From a virus: a stretch of DNA of 64,000 nucleotides. The position numbers and the translations under genes were made by a program. This document shows, in pieces, positions 14,948 to 22,357 of this stretch (the first letter of the stretch is position 1; each line of letters opens with the position of its first letter). Location of the stretch: positions 1-64,000 of IMG/VR virus record IMGVR_UViG_3300036791_000400; one strand, 5' to 3'. The notes beneath the pieces are model-generated. The model was not told the DNA's origin. It was given only the letters and a program-made list of their open reading frames with translations, and did no database searches.

Positions 14948-15181
14948 ATGCACAACCCGACCGACATGCTGAGCATCAACCTGCAAGCGCAGGAATGGAA
15001 CGTGGTGCTGGCGGCGCTGATGGAGGCGCCGTATCGGATATCCAACCCGCTGATTGAGAAGATCACCGGCCAGGCACGCGAACTGGCGAGTGAAGCATCT
15101 ACTACCGTAGTGACGCCGCCGTCACGGTCCAACGGTAGCGGGCGGCTGCACGAGATCATCGACGAGCTGCCTCGCCGATGA
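14948..15181 (+). CDS. small hypothetical protein downstream of fibre gene
   Basis: 77 residues, helical (LSINLQAQEWNVVLAALMEA) with a Ser/Thr/Pro-rich part and an acidic-basic C-terminal helix (LHEIIDELPRR). The ATG follows an AGAGGAG tract. It contains an in-gene operator core at 15102-15110, encoding Thr-Thr-Val-Val. It overlaps the following tail gene by 4 bases. No family is recognised. Confidence 0.55.
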   Translation: MHNPTDMLSINLQAQEWNVVLAALMEAPYRISNPLIEKITGQARELASEASTTVVTPPSRSNGSGRLHEIIDELPRR

Positions 15182-15843
15182 GCTACAGCTCCGCAATCGG
15201 CACGTTCTCGATCGGTAACAGCCCGATCGAGGGCGTGCCCTTGGCACCGTCGGCTCTTGGAGCCGCCGCACTGGAGCGGCTGTACGACCAGGTGCAGACC
15301 ACATTGCCATCGATCACGCTGCCGATCATCGACATGATGTTGTGGAACGCGGTCGAGGAGTTCTGCATCCGGGGTTTGTATCTGCGGGCGAACGTCTACT
15401 GGCAGATGGCGCAGGGCGTGAACTCAGTGGACTTCAACCCGTTCAGCGCCACCATGGTGGTGGTCTGGGTGATTGATTTCTCCGGGCTGAACCAGTGGGA
15501 GATTAACCCGCCGGCACAGGTGGTTGACCTGCTGCAACCGAATACCGGGCGCAACGGGTCGGCGGTCCTGGTGCTCAAGCCGGTATCGCTGGAGGTGGTC
15601 AAGGAGGGCTTCACCCCGGAGCTGTTCACCACCTGGTACGAGACCATGGTGGACGGCACGCTGTTCCGGCTCTACGGCATCCCGGCCCGGCCGTGGTCCA
15701 GCCCGCAGCTGGCGCAGTATCACGGCACGCGCTACCGCCAGGGCATCATGCGCGCCCGCGACATCGCCGAGCGCCTGCATTCGCAGCAGCAGTCACCCCG
15801 GCGGACGTATCCCTATTACGCACGCGGAAGGCGCAAGAATTAA
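15178..15843 (+). CDS. tail tube/neck protein (gp11-like position)
   Basis: 221 residues. It has a helical N-terminal half (LERLYDQVQTTLPSITLPII; NAVEEFCIRG), a beta-rich middle and a basic Tyr-rich end (YPYYARGRRKN). Size and helical/beta composition resemble tail tubular protein A or neck proteins of podoviruses, but the sequence is not diagnostic. It sits between fibre genes and is followed by a fibre with no gap. A role in the tail tube or fibre attachment is inferred. Confidence 0.4.
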   Translation: MSYSSAIGTFSIGNSPIEGVPLAPSALGAAALERLYDQVQTTLPSITLPIIDMMLWNAVEEFCIRGLYLRANVYWQMAQGVNSVDFNPFSATMVVVWVIDFSGLNQWEINPPAQVVDLLQPNTGRNGSAVLVLKPVSLEVVKEGFTPELFTTWYETMVDGTLFRLYGIPARPWSSPQLAQYHGTRYRQGIMRARDIAERLHSQQQSPRRTYPYYARGRRKN

Positions 15844-18024
15844 ATGCTGGTCGATCGCATCTCCAAGGAGACTACCGACCGCTCCCGCGTGATCGTGGAC
15901 ATGACGTGGTGGCTGGACCAGGGCGAGGTGATCACCGACATCGTGTCCAGCAAGATCGTGCTGGGCACCACCGGGTGGTCAGAGGCGCCCTATGGTCCGC
16001 CGGGATCGCCGCTTCCGTTTGATCCGACGCCGCTGGAGTTCGCGTTCACCGGGGTGCTGGTCGGCGGCACCAGCTTCGAGACCTTCGTCGACTACGGCAC
16101 GCCGGGAAATGTATATACCTGCCAGTTCGTGCTGGATGGCACGTCCGAGCGTCGCGTCACACTCGAAGTCGGTGTGCAGATAGCGGGCCAGCCACCGGCC
16201 GCGCCACCCTATATCCCGATCTCGTCGCAGCCCCCGGGTGCATTGCCCATCACGGGCGGCACGCTGACCGGGCCGTTGTATCTGTACCAGGACCCGCTGT
16301 TCGCCACCGAGGCGGCGACCAAGCACTACGTGGACGCAGGGGATGCCGCAGCGACCGCTGTGGCGAACGCGGCGGTGAAGCGCGCCGGCGACACTATGAG
16401 CGGGCTGTTGCTCCTGAGCGGCGATCCGGTGGCGCCCCTGGGTGCTGCGACCAAAGCATACGTGGATAGTAACCTGACGCTGGCGGTGGCGAACAAATTC
16501 TTGCCTCTGACCGGTGGGACGCTATCGGGTAACCTGGTCGTCGCATCGACCACGATCGCGTTCGGTAATCCTCCCGGACCCCAGCTATACGCCGATGGGG
16601 TCGGCGCTGCGCTGGTGTTCTCGGCTGATCATTTCGAGTGGTATTTCAACCGGGGCAGTCTGCGGCTGAGCTATTTCAACAACGCCAGTACCGAGTTGGT
16701 GGGGATTGATCACGCGGGCAGTATGGTGGTCGCAGGGCAGCTGAACGCCGCGCAGGGCGTCGCATACAGCAGCCTGAACAATTATATCTGGCGCTCGTTC
16801 GCCGATGCGTCGGGCAATTTGGTCACCGAGTATACCGGCAATGGCTGGTATGATGTGTGGGAAGCTTCGGACGGTAAGCGCATCTGGCACGGTCCTCCGA
16901 ACGCCAATCTGATGACGCTGGACGGCGCCGGCAACTTAATTGCAAATGCAACTATCACGTCGCAGAACGGTCGGATCATCGCGGAGCGCTCAGACGGCAA
17001 CGCACCGACGATCACCTCGTGGGATACGCAACACAACGTCGCGGCCGGGATGTTTGTGAACTCCGCTGGGGGCCTGTGCTTCGGTCCGATGGACGGTAGC
17101 GGCAACCCTGGGGCTGCCAGTGCCCTGTTTGCCGTGATGGACACTGACGGACACATGTTGGTGCCCGGGGGGGTTTCGTTCACGTCCAACGGCAGCTACG
17201 AGTTCACTGCCTACGACGATAGTTCGAACAATCATATCATCCAGTACCGGGGCGGCGGCTGGTTTGACCGCTGGCGCAGCGCTGACGGCACGCGTGAGTG
17301 GTCGACCAACAACGGCGTCATGATGACGCTGGACGGCAATGGTTCGCTGGTCGTGCAGGGCATCGTCGTCAATAATCAGCTTAGTGCGACCAATCTGGTC
17401 GCCAGCGCCACGGTGACCGGTGCTACGGTGCACTCGACGGGCGATGTGGTTGCCGATGGCGCGGTGCATTCCGCCGGGCCGGTGTCAGCCGGGAACGATC
17501 CTAATTTCGCGCTGTTCATGGATGGCGGCGGCAATCGCTATGTGCAGTTTCAGGGCAACTATTTTTTCCAGTTCAACACCTCGAACGGCCAGCTGGTCTG
17601 GAACAACGGTGGTAGTTTCGGGTTTCAGTACACCGCCAGCAACGATACGTTCGAAGTTCATGGCACCTACGCCCTCAAGCCGGGCGGCGGTCCCTGGGCG
17701 GCCAGCTCGGACGCACGCATCAAGACGGTGCACGGGGATTACCCGGTGGGGCTGGCCGAGCTGCTGCGTCTGAACCCGTGCTACTACACCTACAATGCAG
17801 ATGCGCCGGGCAAAACATATGTCGGTCTGGTAGCGCAGGAGGTTGAGGCGGTGCTGCCTGATCTAGTGACGCAGGTGCCAGGACAGGTCGGCCATACGAT
17901 GGTGAACGACCTGCGCATACTTGATACCGGGCCGTTGTTGTTCGCGGTGCTCAACGCGCTCAAGGAACTCGACGACCGGTTACGAACACTGGAAACCAAC
18001 ACCACAGGAGATCAACATGGCTAA
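15844..18024 (+). CDS. tail fibre with C-terminal S74 intramolecular chaperone
   Basis: 726 residues. The N-terminal 130 residues form a beta-rich domain. Two fibre modules follow (GGTLTGPLYLYQDP...AATKHYVD and GDTMSGLLLLSGDP...AATKAYVD), then beta-strand repeats with Trp/Asn-rich motifs (GNGWYDVWEASDGKRIW repeated as GGGWFDRWRSADGTREW). The C-terminus matches a peptidase S74 intramolecular chaperone: SSDARIK at 621-627 with the Ser/Asp cleavage pair, then VGLVAQEVEAVLPD and a terminal coiled coil. In this family the domain assists trimer folding and then cuts itself off. This makes it a strong receptor-binding candidate. Confidence 0.85.
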   Translation: MLVDRISKETTDRSRVIVDMTWWLDQGEVITDIVSSKIVLGTTGWSEAPYGPPGSPLPFDPTPLEFAFTGVLVGGTSFETFVDYGTPGNVYTCQFVLDGTSERRVTLEVGVQIAGQPPAAPPYIPISSQPPGALPITGGTLTGPLYLYQDPLFATEAATKHYVDAGDAAATAVANAAVKRAGDTMSGLLLLSGDPVAPLGAATKAYVDSNLTLAVANKFLPLTGGTLSGNLVVASTTIAFGNPPGPQLYADGVGAALVFSADHFEWYFNRGSLRLSYFNNASTELVGIDHAGSMVVAGQLNAAQGVAYSSLNNYIWRSFADASGNLVTEYTGNGWYDVWEASDGKRIWHGPPNANLMTLDGAGNLIANATITSQNGRIIAERSDGNAPTITSWDTQHNVAAGMFVNSAGGLCFGPMDGSGNPGAASALFAVMDTDGHMLVPGGVSFTSNGSYEFTAYDDSSNNHIIQYRGGGWFDRWRSADGTREWSTNNGVMMTLDGNGSLVVQGIVVNNQLSATNLVASATVTGATVHSTGDVVADGAVHSAGPVSAGNDPNFALFMDGGGNRYVQFQGNYFFQFNTSNGQLVWNNGGSFGFQYTASNDTFEVHGTYALKPGGGPWAASSDARIKTVHGDYPVGLAELLRLNPCYYTYNADAPGKTYVGLVAQEVEAVLPDLVTQVPGQVGHTMVNDLRILDTGPLLFAVLNALKELDDRLRTLETNTTGDQHG

Positions 18025-18232
18025 GCCGAAATCCGGACCGAAGGACGTTGACGAAGCTTCGCGGGGTAGCTCGCCGTCGCGCAACGTACCCGGTGGCCCC
18101 GGGCATTCATTTGCGCAGATGCCGATCCCGGGACCCAGCTCGCCGGGCCAGCCGACCAGTATGAAGAAAGCGCTGGCCAAGAAGCGCGTGCCGGGTGGCG
18201 ACGTGACCGGCAACCCCGGTCTGGTGCGCTGA
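18017..18232 (+). CDS. small Pro/Gly/Ser-rich protein
   Basis: 71 residues from the ATG at 18017 preceded by AGGAG (18006-18010); the longer open frame upstream lies inside the fibre gene and is not used. It is low-complexity, hydrophilic and basic (MKKALAKKRVPGGDVTGNPG). It overlaps the fibre stop by 8 bases. Similar Lys-rich small proteins occur repeatedly in this operon (8408, 11550). Function unknown. Confidence 0.5.
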   Translation: MAKPKSGPKDVDEASRGSSPSRNVPGGPGHSFAQMPIPGPSSPGQPTSMKKALAKKRVPGGDVTGNPGLVR

Positions 18233-18257
18233 TCCTTTCACTACAGGAGTAACCCTG

Positions 18258-18632
18258 ATGCCGTCTTATCTGTATGGTAACGGATCGTTCTTTCCGAACG
18301 GTTATCCGATCGTCCGGGCACCGACCACCGGCCAGACGATCTCACTGCCCAAGGGCACTGAGGATGTCTACCTCAACCCGGCCGGCACGCTGGCGACGCT
18401 GACGATCAATCTGCCGCCGCGCCCGCTGCCGGGTGTGACCATCTCGATCGCGTCGTCGCAGACCATCACCACACTGACTGTGCATAATGCAACGGGCGGT
18501 GTGGTGGCCGGCGCGCCGACCACGCTGGCGCCCAACACCAACATCTATTTTGTGTGGATCAACAACGCCTGGGTGACCATGGCCAACATCCAGTCAGCTC
18601 CGGTGGCAGCGGCGGCCACAGCACACGGCTGA
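18258..18632 (+). CDS. small beta-rich structural protein
   Basis: 124 residues. Alternating Thr/Ile/Leu and Gly/Pro strands (AGTLATLTINLPPRPLPG, then TISIASSQTITTLTVHN) predict an all-beta fold such as a decoration or fibre-tip protein; similar small domains cap phage fibres. There is no signal peptide. It follows an AGGAG RBS. It could be an accessory adhesin or head decoration protein, and sequence alone does not decide. Confidence 0.5.
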   Translation: MPSYLYGNGSFFPNGYPIVRAPTTGQTISLPKGTEDVYLNPAGTLATLTINLPPRPLPGVTISIASSQTITTLTVHNATGGVVAGAPTTLAPNTNIYFVWINNAWVTMANIQSAPVAAAATAHG

Positions 18633-18642
18633 GGGGGTGAGC

Positions 18643-18870
18643 ATGAGCCTGCATCCATCCACCTTCGAATACCTCAAGCCGACCGACACGCAGATGGACC
18701 TGATGGGCCGGGTGCGCATGCTGTTCGCGCAGTTCGTGACTAATCTGGATCACGAGCTGCCGGAGGGTCCGGACAAGACCTACGTCATGCGCCAGCTGCG
18801 TGACTGCGCGATGTGGGCCAACGTGAGCATCACGCGCACCGCCGACGGCACGCCCAGACGAGGGGAGTAA
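18643..18870 (+). CDS. Acb2/Tad1-hairpin-like protein, candidate anti-CBASS cyclic nucleotide sponge
   Basis: 75 residues, ATG 18643 after GAGGGGGTGAGC; an in-frame GTG 6 bases upstream is part of the RBS. The two-helix hairpin pattern fits the Acb2 family (T4 Vs.4 relatives): an N-terminal YLKPT..Q segment (10-17), a long helix, then a second helix ending in the conserved-looking CAMWANVSITR (55-65). Acb2 proteins assemble as hexamers that sequester the cyclic nucleotides used by CBASS (and related Thoeris) immune signalling. It is in a run of small accessory genes between fibre genes. The assignment is from motif memory; a profile or structure comparison is needed to be sure. Confidence 0.65.
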   Translation: MSLHPSTFEYLKPTDTQMDLMGRVRMLFAQFVTNLDHELPEGPDKTYVMRQLRDCAMWANVSITRTADGTPRRGE

Positions 18871-18875
18871 GTGCG

Positions 18876-19046
18876 ATGTCACCGCTCGCGCTCATCCTGA
18901 TCATCGTGCTGCTCGTCGTGGTGCTAGGCGGCGGGTACGGCTACCGCACCTATGGCGCGGTGTATCCCTATTACGGACCCGGGATGGGGATCATCGGCGT
19001 CGTACTCGTGGTGCTGATCGTGCTTCTGCTGATGGGGCGGTTGTGA
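18876..19046 (+). CDS. DUF3309-like two-span membrane protein
   Basis: 56 residues from ATG 18876, five bases after the preceding stop. It has a first hydrophobic span (LALILIIVLLVVVLGGG), a Tyr/Gly-rich hinge (YRTYGAVYPYYGPGMG), and a second span (IIGVVLVVLIVLLLMGRL). This matches the architecture of DUF3309 proteins, which are small inner-membrane proteins common in alphaproteobacteria. Function is unknown. A holin-like role cannot be excluded but has no specific support. It suggests host-derived DNA. Confidence 0.65.
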   Translation: MSPLALILIIVLLVVVLGGGYGYRTYGAVYPYYGPGMGIIGVVLVVLIVLLLMGRL

Positions 19047-19222
19047 TGCCGGCGGTTGGCACCCCCGATCAGAAGAAGAAACAAATCTTCGACGAGTTCA
19101 AGGCGGGCACGCTGCACTCGGGCCGTGGCGGCAAGACCAAACCGGCGCCTCTGGTGAAGAACAAACGTCAGGCGATTGCGATCGCGCTGAACACGGCGCG
19201 TGGAAGCAAGAGGAAATCATGA
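19046..19222 (+). CDS. DUF6496-like small basic protein
   Basis: 58 residues; the ATG overlaps the preceding TGA (TGATG). The sequence has the recognisable DUF6496 layout: a KKKQIFDEFKAGTLHSG core, then VKNKRQAIAIALNTARG and a Lys/Arg/Ser tail. These proteins are widespread in proteobacteria and their phages; their function is not known, and the strong positive charge would fit nucleic-acid binding. It overlaps the next gene by 4 bases. Confidence 0.65.
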   Translation: MPAVGTPDQKKKQIFDEFKAGTLHSGRGGKTKPAPLVKNKRQAIAIALNTARGSKRKS

Positions 19223-19455
19223 TCAGCTCACCTTGGTTCACTACGGTAGGGATTGCTATGGTGCTGGGCACCGCCCTCGGTGTGTGGCTGGCGATGGGGT
19301 TCGCGCTGGGCCAGGTGCCCCGCACCCCGCCCAAGACCGTAGTGGGTTACTACGTGGTGGCGGTGTGCGGCACGCTGCCGGCGCCCGCCTATGTGGCCGG
19401 CAGCTACGCGGCACCCACGATCGACGTGACCGGCAAGCTGTGTGTGAACCAGTAA
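19219..19455 (+). CDS. small membrane-anchored protein
   Basis: 78 residues. A hydrophobic N-terminal helix (TVGIAMVLGTALGVWLAMGFALG) acts as a membrane anchor or signal, followed by a small domain with two Cys (VAVCGTLPAP; GKLCVNQ) that could form a disulphide outside the cytoplasm. An operator copy GTTCACTACGGTAGGGATT (19236-19254) lies at codons 6-12. Function unknown; placement among accessory genes suggests a host-interaction role. Confidence 0.5.
   Translation: MISSPWFTTVGIAMVLGTALGVWLAMGFALGQVPRTPPKTVVGYYVVAVCGTLPAPAYVAGSYAAPTIDVTGKLCVNQ
19236..19254. promoter_or_regulatory. operator copy at the start of the 19219 gene
   Basis: GTTCACTACGGTAGGGATT, core CTACGGTAG at 19241-19249. It lies 17-35 bases inside the coding sequence, where a bound protein would block elongation rather than initiation. 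It encodes Phe-Thr-Thr-Val-Gly. Confidence 0.6.
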
Positions 19456-19458
19456 CCG

Positions 19459-19884
19459 ATGGCTGACGCGCGGAAAATCTTCATCCCGGCGGTGCTGGCT
19501 CCGACCGAGCCGAGCACGCGGTTCCGCGTGCAGCAGCCGGGCAGTCCGTTCGTCTACCAGACCTCGATGGAGACGTTCGCCGAGACCCTGCCACCGCCTG
19601 GCATTCCCGACGCACCGATCGACAAGGAAACCTATGGCCGCCAGGGGGGTAAGTGGAACGAGGTGCTGCCGGTTGACGGCGGCACGCTCACCGGGCCGCT
19701 GATACTGGACGGCGATCCGGTCGCCCCGCTGGAGGCCGCGACCAAGGAATACGTGGACAATCATAGCGGTTCCGGTGGCATTCCCGAAGCACCCATGGAT
19801 CATCTGAGCTACGGCCGGATGGATGCGGACTGGACGCGCGTGCTGGCGATCAACGGTGATTTGCTGGACGGGGGGAATTTTTAG
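19459..19884 (+). CDS. short fibre/spike accessory protein with one fibre module
   Basis: 141 residues. It carries one copy of the shared fibre repeat (GGTLTGPLILDGDP...AATKEYVDN) flanked by two related motifs, IPDAPIDKETYGRQGGKWNEVL and IPEAPMDHLSYGRMDADWTRVL, a clear internal duplication. It is directly followed, without a gap, by a full-length fibre gene. It may be a fibre base or connector, or a detached N-terminal part of a once longer fibre. Confidence 0.6.
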   Translation: MADARKIFIPAVLAPTEPSTRFRVQQPGSPFVYQTSMETFAETLPPPGIPDAPIDKETYGRQGGKWNEVLPVDGGTLTGPLILDGDPVAPLEAATKEYVDNHSGSGGIPEAPMDHLSYGRMDADWTRVLAINGDLLDGGNF

Positions 19885-21786
19885 ATGGCTGATGTCCTTC
19901 GGATCAAGCGCCGGCTGAGCGGTGCTCCCGGCGCACCGGCATCGCTGGCCAACGCCGAGCTTGCCTACAACGAAGTCGACCACACGCTCTATTACGGCGA
20001 AGGCACCGGTGGTTCGGGCGGCTCTGCGACCGTAGTCGTACCCATTGGCGGCAACGGCGTGTCGTCCAGCGCCCTGCCGGCGATGAACGGTGCGGCGGCG
20101 GCAGGCACCGCGACCGCATGGTCACGCGGTGATCACGTTCACCCGTCCGATACCTCGCGCGCACCGCTCGCGTCACCGGCGTTCACCGGCACACCCACGG
20201 CGCCGACCGCTTCCCCGGGCACGGTCAGCACCACGCAGATCGCCACCACTGCGTTCGTCCAGTCGGCGGTCGCTGCGGTCTCGGCCGGTGTCACCAATAT
20301 CACCGCCGGCACCGGCCTGACCGGCGGCGGCTCCGGTGCGGTCACCCTGAGTGTGCTGACTTCGGGCATCACCAACGCGCTGTTGGCGAACATGCCGTTG
20401 CAGACCATCAAGGGCAACAACACCGGCCTGGCCGGTGCCCCGGTGGACATGACGGTGGCGCAGACCATGACGCTGCTGGGTGCAGCGCCGCTGGCCAACC
20501 CGACGTTCACCGGCACGGTGACCATACCGGCGGGCGCGGTGATCTCGGGCTACGCGCCGCTGGCCTCGCCCACGTTCACTGGCACACCCACACTGCCCAC
20601 CGGCACGATCGGCGTCACCCAGACCTTCGGCACCAACACCACTGCGCTGGCCACCACAGCCTTCGTACAGGCCGCGCTGCCGATCGCCTCTGTGTCGGTG
20701 CCTCTCATGGACGGCACCGGTGCTGCGGGCTCTGCCACGGCCTGGGCGCGGGGTGATCACGTCCACCCGACCGACACGTCGCGCTACGCCGCGACCAACC
20801 CGAGCGGTTATCAGACCGCCGCGCAGGTAACCACGTCGCTTGGCCCCTATGCGCTGCTGGCCAGTCCGGTGTTCACCGGCACCCCGCAGGCGCCGACCGC
20901 CGCCAACGGCACCAACACCACGCAGCTCGCCACCACCGCCTATGTGCTGGCGACCCGGCTGGATCAGCTCACCCCGCCGGCCAGCGCGGTGAACCTCAAC
21001 AACGTCCGCATCCAGAACCTGGCCGACCCGGTGAACCCGCAGGACGCGTCCACCAAGAACTACGTGGACAATGTGGTTCAGGGTCTCGATGTCACCCTGC
21101 CGGTCAAGGTCGGCACCACCACCAACATCACGCTCTCCGGGCTCGCGACGATCGACGGCGTGTCCGTGATAGCGGGTGACCGCGTGCTGGTGATGAACCA
21201 GACCACGGCTGCCAATAACGGCATCTACGTGGTGGCGGCCGGTGCCTGGACCCGTTCGACCGATGCCGACACCTGGAACGAACTGGTCTCGTCATATTGC
21301 TTCGTCGAGATGGGCACGGCGAACGCTGATAACGGGTACGTCTGCACGGTCGATCCGGGCGGCACCCTGGGCACCACGCCGGTCACCTGGGTGCAATTCT
21401 CTGGCGCGGGTCAGATCACCGCCGGCAGCGGTCTGTCCAAGTCCGGCAATACGCTGTCGGTGGTCGGCACCGCCAACCGGATCGCGGTCGGCGCTGCGGT
21501 TGACATCGCCGCCACCTATGTCGGACAGACCTCGCTTACTACGGTAGGGACGATCGCGACCGGCACCTGGAACGGCACACCGGTCACGGTGGCGTTCGGC
21601 GGGTCCGGTGCGGCGACGCTTACCGGTTATCTCAAGGGTACCGGCACTACACCGTTCACCGCCAGCGCCACGATCCCCAACGCCGATATTGCCGGGCTTG
21701 GCTCGATGGCGTTGCAGGCTGCCACCGCCGTGGCGATCACCGGAGGGACCATCGACAACGTAGTTTTCGATATGGGAACATTTTAG
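19885..21786 (+). CDS. tail fibre/receptor-binding protein
   Basis: 633 residues. The first 40 residues (LRIKRRLSGAPGAPASLANA...YYGEG) are paralogous to the start of the spike at 22354 and look like a shared virion-attachment domain. The body contains two ARGDHVHPTDTSRYAA-type blocks and several FTGTP.AP...TTQ.ATTAFV repeats. A distal domain follows, with VSVIAGDRVLVMNQTTAANNG and WTRSTDADTWNELVSS, a type found in many phage fibres. An operator core sits near the 3' part (21539-21547). A homing-endonuclease-like gene follows immediately. Confidence 0.75.
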   Translation: MADVLRIKRRLSGAPGAPASLANAELAYNEVDHTLYYGEGTGGSGGSATVVVPIGGNGVSSSALPAMNGAAAAGTATAWSRGDHVHPSDTSRAPLASPAFTGTPTAPTASPGTVSTTQIATTAFVQSAVAAVSAGVTNITAGTGLTGGGSGAVTLSVLTSGITNALLANMPLQTIKGNNTGLAGAPVDMTVAQTMTLLGAAPLANPTFTGTVTIPAGAVISGYAPLASPTFTGTPTLPTGTIGVTQTFGTNTTALATTAFVQAALPIASVSVPLMDGTGAAGSATAWARGDHVHPTDTSRYAATNPSGYQTAAQVTTSLGPYALLASPVFTGTPQAPTAANGTNTTQLATTAYVLATRLDQLTPPASAVNLNNVRIQNLADPVNPQDASTKNYVDNVVQGLDVTLPVKVGTTTNITLSGLATIDGVSVIAGDRVLVMNQTTAANNGIYVVAAGAWTRSTDADTWNELVSSYCFVEMGTANADNGYVCTVDPGGTLGTTPVTWVQFSGAGQITAGSGLSKSGNTLSVVGTANRIAVGAAVDIAATYVGQTSLTTVGTIATGTWNGTPVTVAFGGSGAATLTGYLKGTGTTPFTASATIPNADIAGLGSMALQAATAVAITGGTIDNVVFDMGTF

Positions 21787-21829
21787 AATGTTCTTGGAGA
21801 ACGTAACACCCTATGGTAGGGGTTGGTGT

Positions 21830-22357
21830 ATGCCATACACTGATCCTGTGCTTCGTGCTGAAGCGGCTAAGGTCGCGCAGCGCCGTTACCGTGAACGACA
21901 CAACCGTGAACCAGTTTTCTTGTTCAAGGCGCATCAAGCGAACGCTCGCTCTCGCGGCATCCCGTTCCTACTGACCTTCGAGGAATGGTGGGGCCTCTGG
22001 CAAGCCAGTGGTAAGTGGGACCAACGCGGCAACACAAGCCAGCAATACTGCATGGCGCGTCGTGGCGATGTCGGTGGATATGAGATCGACAACGTCGAGA
22101 TCGTTACCAACTTCAAAAACCGTGGTGACCGTATCCGGAACAAACCAATCGTAGGTGAACGCAACGGAGCCTATGGCAAGAACTATTGGGCGTCGTCCAG
22201 TGCAAAGGAACGTAAGCTGCGAAAGGCAGCGATCAGCGCGAAGCTGAAAGGTAAACCGAAGGGCAAACAGATGAGCGAACGGCTGTCGAAGACTGCGACT
22301 GGGCGCAAGAAACTAGTTCTGCCTTCTGGTAAATGGACGTGGGTCTACCCTGAATGA
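21830..22357 (+). CDS. free-standing homing endonuclease-like protein
   Basis: 175 residues from ATG 21830, preferred over 21788 because AGGGG (21818-21822) sits 7 bases upstream. The core at about 47-97 (LLTFEEWWGLWQASGKW, QRGN, YCMARRGD..GGYEIDNVEIV) is shared with the leftward protein at 29685-30113 and resembles HNH/AP2-type phage homing nucleases. The C-terminal half has a NUMOD3-like DNA-binding pattern (GERNGAYGKNYW, then Lys-rich repeats). It is a selfish element lying between two paralogous fibre genes. Lower GC and many Lys/Arg codons set it apart from its neighbours. Confidence 0.7.
   Translation: MPYTDPVLRAEAAKVAQRRYRERHNREPVFLFKAHQANARSRGIPFLLTFEEWWGLWQASGKWDQRGNTSQQYCMARRGDVGGYEIDNVEIVTNFKNRGDRIRNKPIVGERNGAYGKNYWASSSAKERKLRKAAISAKLKGKPKGKQMSERLSKTATGRKKLVLPSGKWTWVYPE

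Noticed and set aside
18876-19046. Annotating the two-span DUF3309-like protein as a holin
   Set aside because: Topology alone is not enough; there is no adjacent endolysin and DUF3309 is widespread in host chromosomes.
13135-21740. Tandem DNA repeats in fibre genes as mobile repeats
   Set aside because: Similarity is mainly at protein level and reflects repeated fibre modules rather than transposable DNA.
21811-21822. CTATGGTAG at 21811 as another operator
   Set aside because: Two arms are mismatched at the core and it lies in the lower-GC homing-endonuclease leader; kept out of the motif count.
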